This document shows positions 1 through 7,508 of a stretch of 44,356 nt of DNA, one piece after another (position 1 is the stretch's first letter; each line of letters starts with the position of its first letter). Origin of the DNA: an uncultured Microbulbifer sp. GTDB lineage: Bacteria; Pseudomonadota; Gammaproteobacteria; Pseudomonadales; Cellvibrionaceae. Where the stretch lies: contig NZ_CAJXKH010000019.1 of the NCBI RefSeq assembly GCF_913055755.1, forward strand, positions 1-44,356, written 5' to 3'. Under the pieces are notes generated by a model. It worked only from the letters and a program-made list of their open reading frames with translations, was not told the DNA's origin and made no database searches. The position numbers and the translations under genes are program-made.

Positions 1-114
1 AGTAATGTGGTGTTCTTCGAGGGCAATTACACCGAGTACCACGAAGATTTTGTGGCGCGCAACGGGGAGAATGCTACGCCGCATCGGATGCAGTACAAGA
101 AGATCAAGACCTGA
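1..114 (+). CDS. ettA: Energy-dependent translational throttle protein EttA, C-terminal end (partial)
   Basis: Only the last 37 residues are in the window, read in frame 1 and ending at TGA 112-114. The segment has the FFEGNYTEYHED pattern and a basic MQYKKIKT end. This resembles the C-terminal tail of EttA, the ABC-F ATPase that binds the ribosomal E site and gates elongation according to ATP/ADP level (E. coli EttA has WFEGNFQEYEED and ends with a KRIKYKPL-type tail). The rest of the gene lies left of the window. A strong terminator follows 22 bases after the stop, so it is probably transcriptionally separate from the receptors. The assignment rests on a short but characteristic tail; another ABC-F paralogue is the main alternative. 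Confidence 0.75.
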   Translation, partial: SNVVFFEGNYTEYHEDFVARNGENATPHRMQYKKIKT

Positions 115-136
115 TTCACACAGGCAATCAATAAAG

Positions 137-160
137 AGCCCGCAACTTGCGGGCTTTTTT
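137..160 (+). terminator. Rho-independent terminator of ettA
   Basis: The arms 137-145 and 147-155 are perfect complements (AGCCCGCAA / TTGCGGGCT; in practice a 7 bp stem with a 5-base loop). A run of T follows on the plus strand, 22 bases after the ettA stop. Confidence 0.9.
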
Positions 161-186
161 ATTTCTCTCACTTTTTCTGACACAAA

Positions 187-216
187 TAAAAAAGCCCCGA
201 TCAATTGATCGGGGCT
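187..216 (-). terminator. Rho-independent terminator of the first TonB receptor gene
   Basis: A perfect 12+12 palindrome at 193-216 (AGCCCCGATCAA / TTGATCGGGGCT) is followed on the minus strand by a T-rich tract (plus-strand A run 187-192). It lies 75 bases downstream of the receptor stop codon. Confidence 0.88.
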
Positions 217-291
217 GGTAAGCGACAGCTGCCCTGAAAGGCTCCCGTTACAGGAGCGATTCAGGCAGCTGATCTGACAAGTTGCGGCTTA

Positions 292-3200
292 TTAGAAGTT
301 CAGAGTCGCAGACAGCATTGCGTAACGGGGAGTCTGGTAAGCCAGGGGCACCCGGTAAGTGTTGCTGACGGTGTACGGAGCATCTTCTGAAGTCACATCC
401 AGCTGGGTCGCCTTGTCTTCGTTGAGAGCATTGAAGACCTGCAGGCTCAGACTCAGCTTGTTATCCATAATGGCCGGAGTGTAAGTCACGCTCAGGTCCA
501 GGTTGCGGGTCCACGGAGTACGCTCGTCACCCGGCTCTGCCACGCTGCCGAAGCAGGTGTGGTAGCTGGCACCGTAACCAACGGGGTCACCAGCTTCGGA
601 CGCTTCGTCGATTTGGCCATTCGGATTGAAATAACCCAGGCAGCTGACCGGCATACCGGACATGATGCGCGCGTTGGCACCCACCATCAGCTCTTCGGTG
701 ATCATGTAGCTACCGCGGATCTTCAGCTGGTGGCGACGGTCGTTTGCCAGGTAGCCGTCGGAGAACTGCATCAGCTCAGCAACGTCCCAGTCCTGGGTCT
801 TGGAGATATTGTCCTGACCGAACTCGGATTTCACCTGACCCTCGGTGTTACCCTCGAGCGTGCTGTAGGTGTAGTCAACACGCGCTTCCCACTTGCCATC
901 GAACTCACGCTCGAGGAACAGGTCAAAAGCCTTGTACTGACGCTTCAGGTCGGGCATACCCCAGTCATCGGCGGTCATGGTTACTTCGGTACGGGTACCG
1001 TTAGGGTTACCGTTTTCGTCGAAGTTGGCCATGCTGAAGGTGTTGCTGCCACCCGGGTTGAACATGTAGCAGTACTGCCAATCCACAGTGTTGTAGTCCA
1101 CGCCCATTTCGCCCAGCTTGTCGATCATGCGGTAAGGGTCGCACACATCGTCAATACCTGACTTCAGGTCACGGAAGGTGAACTTCGCACCGTAAGTCCA
1201 GTCGTCACCCAGGGTCTTCTCGAAGCCCACCAGGTACTCGTCCTGGTACATGTTTTCCAGGTCGGACGGAGCGAATGCCAGCGGATCGATTGCCTGGCCG
1301 TATTCACCGTTGGCAGAAACCGGGCCCGGGCCCAGAGCGGTCAAGCCGGTAGGCGCACCAGTCTCGGAATCCACACCGCTGTACGTGAAGTACTCACGAG
1401 TATAAGTAGAGGCGGAAGCACCACGGATCGCAACGTTATTCGGCATGGCCAGGTAATAGCGACCTGCGTTGGCGTAAACCTTCAGAGAGGAATCGCCGAA
1501 TACGTCCCAAGCTGCGCCCAGGCGAGGTGCCCACTGGTCGTCAGATTCCAGGTAGGGGTCGCCATCCAGGTTGTAGTTGGTGAACTTATCGTTACGCAGA
1601 CCCAGAGACAGCATTACCTCATCGGTCACCTGCCAGCGATCTTCGAAGTAGTACGCATCCTGGTCCAGCTTCATGCTGGTGGCGTCTTGGTAGATATAGC
1701 TCTGTACGTAGTAGCCATCGCCACCGGGAGCGCCGACGTTCAGGGTAGCGTTGATCGGTGCACTCGGATCCGCCGCACGGCTGTAGATCCACACATCAGT
1801 CAGCTGCGAGGTACCCTCGTTTGCGGCTTCAAACGACATATTGTCGATACCGAAAGTCAGAGCGTGGTCACCCAGTACCCATTCCAGGTTCAGGCGGTAG
1901 CCTTCGGTGGTGTCTTCACCGTCACGACCACGATAGCCACCAGCGCGGTTTGCCACCGGATTGTCACCGACAATGCTCGGGTCCTGGTTGGTGTAAGCGG
2001 AGATGTATGGGTAAACCGCGTCACCAGCCAGCTCATTTTTGTAGCTGAAGTCGCCGCGGCCGTACATCGCGTTCAGGGTCAGGTTCTCGGCCAGGAAGCC
2101 GGTATAGTTCAGGATCTGGAACGCGCTTTCATTGGTATCAGAGTTGGGCGCAGCTTCCAGTCTTTCACCACGGGACGAAGTCTCGAAATCCCACTCGGTG
2201 TAGGTACCGTCCCAGGTTTCCTTTTCACCCATGTAGGTGTATTCCAGCAGGTGATCACTGGTAATGAACCAGTCCAGCTTGGCGTAGATCTTGCTGTTTT
2301 CGCTTTCGGCGTCGGTTACCCGCGGAGCTGCTTCATAGGTCGGAGCGTTTTCCGATTCGCCCATCTCGGTTTCGGTGGAGACAAATGCAAACAGCTTGTC
2401 CTGAATCAGCGGACCGCTGAAGTAGGCGCTGTAAGTATTGCTCCAGGAGAGGTTGTTCTTGCCGGGCTCACGCAGGGCACCAACGATGCTCGGGTCGGTA
2501 TATTCGTAGCCTTCCGGAAGATCCATACTCTGGAAATAGGTGTCGGGCTTGTCGGATTTCAGACCTTTCGGTTCGAATACAACCTGTGCACCGTAATGCC
2601 ACTCGTTGTCGCCACGCGCACCAACCTGGTTGATTACGCCACCAGAAGAGCGGCCGTACTTGGCGCCGTAACCGCCGGTGTAGGTTTCCTGCTGGTCGAT
2701 CGCACCGAACGGCAGGCTGAAGCCACCCAGGTTGGAAAGCGGATCATTGGCCAGGAAGCCGTTGATGTAATAGGCGTTTTCGGAAATACCAGAACCACCG
2801 AAAGAAACCATGTTACCGAAGTAGCCGCTGGCACCGGCGTTGGCACCCGGGGCCAGCAGAGCAATACTCTCTGCGGAACGAGCGATCGGCATGCGCTTCA
2901 GATCGTCAGAGGTAATCACGACGCGAGCGTCAGTTGAAGTAACGTCGATCGGCGGCAGGCCTGCTGTGCCGACAACTTCCACAACTTCCATCATGGCGTC
3001 TTCGCCGAAAGAAGCATCGGAGCCGGAACCAACGCGCACAGGAACGCTGCGTGTGCCAACGGATTCGCCGTCTTGTTCAGCAGTAACCACGTATTCGCCA
3101 ACCGGCAGAGAACCCAGGTTATAGCGACCGGATTCATCTACGGTGACAGTGCGGCTAAAGCCACTTTTGTTCTTAACGACGATGGTAGAGCCAGCCGGCG

Positions 3201-3330
3201 CAGAACCGTAGATAGAGCCGGTAGTACTCTGAGCAAATACTGCCGGAGCACTGGCAATTGCTGCAGTACCGATGGCCAGAGCCAGGGCACTGCGAGCGAG
3301 GTTGTGACGCAGATTGCGAGTAGAACTCAT
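292..3330 (-). CDS. TonB-dependent receptor, Oar-like, with N-terminal carboxypeptidase-regulatory-like domain
   Basis: Predicted outer-membrane receptor of 1012 residues. A signal peptide (residues 1 to about 33, ending ...APAVFAQ) is followed by a carboxypeptidase-regulatory-like beta-sandwich (about 34-110, with the pattern GRYNLGSLPVGEYVV), a plug domain (about 120-260) and a long beta-barrel ending in the aromatic C-terminal strand ...SATLNF expected for BAM-dependent insertion. The ATG at 3330 is chosen over an upstream in-frame ATG at 3453 because a purine-rich AAAGGGGG lies just before it and the signal peptide starts there. It is the last of three receptor genes in a row on this strand, with its own terminator and about 600 bases upstream, so it is probably transcribed alone. 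Oar-type receptors have been linked to protein export or peptide and oligosaccharide handling; the substrate cannot be read from the sequence. Confidence 0.9.
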   Translation of the reverse strand: MSSTRNLRHNLARSALALAIGTAAIASAPAVFAQSTTGSIYGSAPAGSTIVVKNKSGFSRTVTVDESGRYNLGSLPVGEYVVTAEQDGESVGTRSVPVRVGSGSDASFGEDAMMEVVEVVGTAGLPPIDVTSTDARVVITSDDLKRMPIARSAESIALLAPGANAGASGYFGNMVSFGGSGISENAYYINGFLANDPLSNLGGFSLPFGAIDQQETYTGGYGAKYGRSSGGVINQVGARGDNEWHYGAQVVFEPKGLKSDKPDTYFQSMDLPEGYEYTDPSIVGALREPGKNNLSWSNTYSAYFSGPLIQDKLFAFVSTETEMGESENAPTYEAAPRVTDAESENSKIYAKLDWFITSDHLLEYTYMGEKETWDGTYTEWDFETSSRGERLEAAPNSDTNESAFQILNYTGFLAENLTLNAMYGRGDFSYKNELAGDAVYPYISAYTNQDPSIVGDNPVANRAGGYRGRDGEDTTEGYRLNLEWVLGDHALTFGIDNMSFEAANEGTSQLTDVWIYSRAADPSAPINATLNVGAPGGDGYYVQSYIYQDATSMKLDQDAYYFEDRWQVTDEVMLSLGLRNDKFTNYNLDGDPYLESDDQWAPRLGAAWDVFGDSSLKVYANAGRYYLAMPNNVAIRGASASTYTREYFTYSGVDSETGAPTGLTALGPGPVSANGEYGQAIDPLAFAPSDLENMYQDEYLVGFEKTLGDDWTYGAKFTFRDLKSGIDDVCDPYRMIDKLGEMGVDYNTVDWQYCYMFNPGGSNTFSMANFDENGNPNGTRTEVTMTADDWGMPDLKRQYKAFDLFLEREFDGKWEARVDYTYSTLEGNTEGQVKSEFGQDNISKTQDWDVAELMQFSDGYLANDRRHQLKIRGSYMITEELMVGANARIMSGMPVSCLGYFNPNGQIDEASEAGDPVGYGASYHTCFGSVAEPGDERTPWTRNLDLSVTYTPAIMDNKLSLSLQVFNALNEDKATQLDVTSEDAPYTVSNTYRVPLAYQTPRYAMLSATLNF

Positions 3331-3863
3331 ATAGAGACCCCCTTTGGTCTTCGTTTTTTTTGAGCTTGTCGTGTATGACCGCCCCCCAGCGGCCATATAC
3401 CCAACACATACCCCTAACGAGCAAAACCCCCACCCCCTCCATTTGCATTCCATCCTGTCATTTAGCCATATTCGTCCATTCCTGTGCAGATAAAAAATAT
3501 ATCCGTCATAAATTCAACGGCAATAAAGAAAAACTGTCACAAATAAAAGGGAAAAATTTGGCGCGACGTCCCACGCAACTGCAAAGCGCACCGCAATGAA
3601 GCGCCAAGAGCCCCACCACGAGGCGCGAGATATAAAAATTGAAATTATGGAAAAACTGGGACAAACAAAATGTAAAGAAGACCAGAAAGAAATAAATAAC
3701 CTAAAATAAAGAAAAAACTGAAAAACCTTCCTTATTTTAAAAAAGTTTATTTGGCCATTAAAAAAATGTACTTTCGGCTATTTTTTACTCAAGAAAACGC
3801 ACAGCAACAGAACCGGGAGCTAAATAAAACCCGCGCTTTCACCTGGTTTGTAAGGACGAAAAC
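3331..3863. other. AT-rich intergenic region upstream of the first receptor gene
   Basis: This stretch of over 500 bases, much richer in A and T than the flanking genes, presumably holds the promoter of the Oar-like receptor transcribed leftwards. Short open frames here (for example around 3360-3599 and 3751-3933) have no convincing ribosome-binding site or protein-like composition. I see no RNA gene or repeat. Confidence 0.5.
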
Positions 3864-3892
3864 AAAAGCGGGAGGCTATGCCTCCCGCTTTT
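3864..3892 (-). terminator. Terminator of the second TonB receptor gene
   Basis: A perfect 13 bp stem (arms 3864-3876 and 3880-3892, loop TAT) with A/T ends follows the receptor stop codon by 37 bases on the minus strand. The stem begins and ends with A4/T4, so it could work in both directions, but only the minus-strand gene needs it. Confidence 0.88.
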
Positions 3893-3929
3893 ACTTACAT
3901 CATGTATTGACGCTTACGTTACGTGACTC

Positions 3930-6893
3930 TTAGAAAGATACGCGTGTACCCAGGTAGAACCGACGTGGAGAAACCCACTCAACCGCCTGGCCAAAGCCGT
4001 ACTGCCCGTCGCCTGCGGTCAGATCCTGCTCGCGAATACCTGCCTGGTCATCAAATACGTTGAAGATATCCAGGAAGAATTCCGCCTCGTAACCTGCCAG
4101 TTGGTAAGAGTACTTCACACGAGCGTCCAGGGTTCCATAAGAGCTGGCGACATTGGAACCAACCGCATTCTCGTCTACCCAGACTGACTCAACACCGCCG
4201 TACTCGTACGTCTCTCCCAAGTCGGGCAGGTGACGACCTGCAACCGACCAGGTATTGCTGTAGCGCAGACCTGAGTTCCAGTTGTATACCAGACCCAGCT
4301 CAATGCCATTGCTAAAGAAGTAAGAACCGGCAACCTTGAACAGGTGCTCGATATTACCCGGCTGATCGCCCCACATACCCGGCGCGCGCGGATCCAGCCA
4401 GAGTACATCGCCCTGGAAATCGGCATTACCGTCAGAGTTGGAGTTACCTTCGGCCAGGTTGTACGTATAGGAGGCCAGCATTTGCCAGTTATCACTACGA
4501 CGCTTGCGGAAGGTAAATTCCACACCCTGGTACTCGCGCTTGCCACCTTCGAGGGTCGCAATTACGTAGTTGGAGTCCGGAATTTCACTGTAGCCGAAGT
4601 AAGACAGCGGCAGAGTGAAATCTCCAGCGTGCGAGGGATCAGTGTAAAGACCGAGATCGTAGTCTTCCAACAGGTCCTCGGATACGCGGTTGGTGTAGGT
4701 CACCTCGGCACTCATGTCATCACCAAAGGTCATCGCGTAACCGACCAGGAACTCGTCGGTATACGGAGTTTTAGTGCTGGGCGCGAAGAATGCGTCCTGA
4801 CCAGCCTTGGTGCCGCCACGGGTACGGTATGTCAGCCAACGATCACCAACGAAAATCTGCTCCTCACGCACGGAACCGGTAAGGGTACCCGCGAAGGAAG
4901 TCATATCGGTACGAATCGGGTCGTAATAGCGACCGTAGAAGCCCCATACCTTGCTGCTGCCATCACCGTTGATGTCATAGGTTACGCCGACGCGCGGAGC
5001 GATTTCCCAATCAAACGTATGAATGTTGTCACCGGTAGTCGCGAAGTGCTCCCACTGCTCTGCGCGCAAACCGAGGTTTACGCTCCACTTGTCGTAGTTC
5101 CAGCTGTCCTGAACATAAAAGGCGGAACCTTCGGTTTTCAGGGAGTATGGTGCCGTCTCGGTCTGGGCGATACGGTACACGTTGATGGAATCACCCGGGT
5201 TACCTGCGGAGCTAGCAAAAGTCAGCGCTTCCAGTTCAGCATTGCTGATGGTACCGCTGCTATCGGTATCCAGCAGACCCAGGTAATACGCGGAATCCGC
5301 GCTCTCGGTCATGGCGTCGATGATACGTGCGTAGTCGTCAGTTACCAGCTCAACCGGACCAGTCCAGCTTCCGCCCGTCAGATCAGCCACAGTAACACCG
5401 CTGTTGGCCATCGAGATAGATGAATACTGAGCCCCATCACCACTATAGAGGCTATTAACAAAGCGCTCATTTTCCGTGAAGGTGTAACCTGCTTTCAGCT
5501 CATGGCTACCCCAATTCGTATCCAGGAAATACTCGAAGGTGGCAGCCCACATATCCTTGTTGCGGAACTGGATAGTATCGGAACCGTAACCGCCGCGTTC
5601 GATATTCTCCAGTGTCGGGTTACCGCCCATGTAGGCAACATCATTGCGGGTAGACTTGTCCGCAGCAATACTACTGATTTCGCCTTCGTGACTCGCGGCC
5701 TCCAGAGTCAGGATCATATTGTCCCAGGAGTGCGAGTACTCAAGCTTGTAGTTATCGCCACCTTGTTTCTGAGCGCGGTCGCGGTTGTTCAGAGTCGCGG
5801 TTTGCTGAGAACCGCTGATCTCTGTCGGGTCGTTGAAGAAGGTGCCAACAAGCTTATCGTTTTCGGTCGCCTGCCAGGTCAGCTTGGCAAAGCCCAGATC
5901 GCTGGTCCGCTTAACGGAGCGCATGAATTCGCTGGTATCCGGGTTGAATACGTCGTCTTCACGCTCCTTTATCTGGTAAGAAGTAAAGAACCACAGCTTG
6001 TCCTTGATGATCGGGCCACCCATGGTGAACGCGCTGTCAAAAGTCGAAAAGCTGTTACCTTCAACGTGCTTGTTGTCAGCAACCAGACTGTCATTCTGCG
6101 TATAGTAGTTCACGGAACCGTGGAACTCGTTGCTACCCGACTTGGTGACAACTCGGGAAACCAGGCCGGCACCACCTTCGTACTCCGCCGGCATACCCCC
6201 GGTCAGGACGTGCTGCTCCTGAATAATTTCGGAGTTCACGTTGGCGCCAAAAGTACCGGTCACATTGTCGGTAACATTGACGTTGTCGATGTAATAGAAG
6301 TTGTCGGAAGAAGAGCCTGAGGTGCGGCCCTTGGAGTCCACCGCATCGGAGTAGTTAACACCGGATTTGGAAGAGGGGTTCCCTCCAATTGACGGCTTGG
6401 TGCCCGGCGCCAGCTGCAGGTAAGACTGATAGTCGCGCCCTGTCGGCAGGGACTCGGTCAGATCCAGGGTAATATCCTGGCCAACAATGGTAGAGGTAGA
6501 ATCCACCATCTGCACCTGCTGACCAATCACCGCAATCTCTTCTATGCTCTCACCCAGAGAATTCAGCTCATAGTTGAGCGCGTAGCTCTGCCCGGAAACC
6601 ACAAGTACGTTTTCGCTCTTAACTGGCTGGTAACCGGTGCCACTAATTTCTACTTCATATTTGGCGGAAGGATCCAGCCCCATCAGGCGGATTTCGCCAT
6701 TTTCGTCAGTCACCCCTTTTTTGGCGGTCAAACTCTCCGACGTGTGGACATCCACCACCGCACCTGCAACTGGATTTCCTGCCGCATCCGTAACAGTAAT
6801 GCGCAGCGCACCAGTATCTGCAAACGCAGATCCGCAATAAACTGTCATGCCGATAGTTGCTGCCAGTAACCCCTTCCTGAATTTATTTTTCAA
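3930..6893 (-). CDS. TonB-dependent receptor, Oar-like, with an EF-hand loop in the barrel region
   Basis: Outer-membrane receptor of 987 residues. It has a signal peptide (1 to about 26, ...GSAFA), a carboxypeptidase-regulatory-like domain (about 30-105, DAAGNPVAGAVVDV), a plug domain (about 120-260) and a barrel ending ...YLGTRVSF. The start is taken as TTG at 6893, because AGGAG lies 7-8 bases upstream and translation from there begins MKNKFRKGLLAATIG, a standard signal peptide. The upstream in-frame start at 6935 would add 14 residues that spoil it. Residues 542-553 (DTDSSGTISNAE, 5235-5270) form a canonical EF-hand calcium loop between helix-like stretches, which is unusual in this family. 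The neighbouring receptors have separate terminators. The substrate is unknown; peptides or oligosaccharides are possible. Confidence 0.9.
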   Translation of the reverse strand: MKNKFRKGLLAATIGMTVYCGSAFADTGALRITVTDAAGNPVAGAVVDVHTSESLTAKKGVTDENGEIRLMGLDPSAKYEVEISGTGYQPVKSENVLVVSGQSYALNYELNSLGESIEEIAVIGQQVQMVDSTSTIVGQDITLDLTESLPTGRDYQSYLQLAPGTKPSIGGNPSSKSGVNYSDAVDSKGRTSGSSSDNFYYIDNVNVTDNVTGTFGANVNSEIIQEQHVLTGGMPAEYEGGAGLVSRVVTKSGSNEFHGSVNYYTQNDSLVADNKHVEGNSFSTFDSAFTMGGPIIKDKLWFFTSYQIKEREDDVFNPDTSEFMRSVKRTSDLGFAKLTWQATENDKLVGTFFNDPTEISGSQQTATLNNRDRAQKQGGDNYKLEYSHSWDNMILTLEAASHEGEISSIAADKSTRNDVAYMGGNPTLENIERGGYGSDTIQFRNKDMWAATFEYFLDTNWGSHELKAGYTFTENERFVNSLYSGDGAQYSSISMANSGVTVADLTGGSWTGPVELVTDDYARIIDAMTESADSAYYLGLLDTDSSGTISNAELEALTFASSAGNPGDSINVYRIAQTETAPYSLKTEGSAFYVQDSWNYDKWSVNLGLRAEQWEHFATTGDNIHTFDWEIAPRVGVTYDINGDGSSKVWGFYGRYYDPIRTDMTSFAGTLTGSVREEQIFVGDRWLTYRTRGGTKAGQDAFFAPSTKTPYTDEFLVGYAMTFGDDMSAEVTYTNRVSEDLLEDYDLGLYTDPSHAGDFTLPLSYFGYSEIPDSNYVIATLEGGKREYQGVEFTFRKRRSDNWQMLASYTYNLAEGNSNSDGNADFQGDVLWLDPRAPGMWGDQPGNIEHLFKVAGSYFFSNGIELGLVYNWNSGLRYSNTWSVAGRHLPDLGETYEYGGVESVWVDENAVGSNVASSYGTLDARVKYSYQLAGYEAEFFLDIFNVFDDQAGIREQDLTAGDGQYGFGQAVEWVSPRRFYLGTRVSF

Positions 6894-7448
6894 TTGTAAC
6901 TCTCCTGTTTTTCTATGGATCGTTAGGCTTCGCAATCACCCCTAAAGCCTGGAAGTGCAACGATATAAACAGCCACCCCCAAGTAACCGTTCACATCTCC
7001 CAACACATAAACTTCAACGAACAGGGAGCGAAAGCTCTCAATTGAGAAATGTTCAGAATTTAACCGCCCGTTTTACAAGCGACTGTGCCATTAAAGGAGC
7101 AACGATCCATTGCCCTGCCGAAAATCTAAAAACTTACTTAAAGCTCAATAAGTTACAAATAATTGCAGCAAAGGCCCGGTGAAAACCCGGATATTGATCT
7201 TTTATTACATACACCAAACCGGGAAGAATAAAAAAATCAGCAAGACAGGATATGCGATTTAAAAAATGAAATAAGTAGGGATAAGCACCTAACAATCTGA
7301 CAAAATCAGTTACATTTATTGCTTATCGCAGAGTTGTTTTTATTTGCGTGCAATTAAACGCCATTTCTTGCGCGGATTTTCGTTAAAGAAGTCGCACACA
7401 CAAAACCCACCCTTACCTTTCATATCGATCAACATGCGTTCTCCGAAA
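6894..7448. other. Intergenic region upstream of the second receptor gene
   Basis: About 550 AT-rich bases hold the presumed leftward promoter of the EF-hand receptor. AGGAGAGT just before the TTG start is a good ribosome-binding site. No RNA gene, repeat or credible small gene was recognised. Confidence 0.45.
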
Positions 7449-7474
7449 CAAAAAAGGCAGCCCGAAGGCTGCCT
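7449..7474 (-). terminator. Terminator of the third TonB receptor gene
   Basis: Arms 7455-7462 and 7467-7474 (AGGCAGCC / GGCTGCCT) with loop CGAA make an 8 bp stem. On the minus strand it is followed by a T run (plus-strand A run 7449-7454), 35 bases past the stop codon. Confidence 0.88.
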
Positions 7475-7508
7475 GCAAGGAAGGTCGCGGTACTAGTCCA
7501 CGGAGAAT

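Noticed and set aside
1687..2937. A 416-codon plus-strand frame within the first TonB receptor gene
   Set aside because: It lies wholly inside a well-supported receptor on the other strand and shows the composition of an antisense shadow.
3751..3933. A 60-codon plus-strand frame in the AT-rich gap between the first two receptors
   Set aside because: It has no convincing ribosome-binding site, runs through the terminator of the second receptor and overlaps its stop codon; probably chance.
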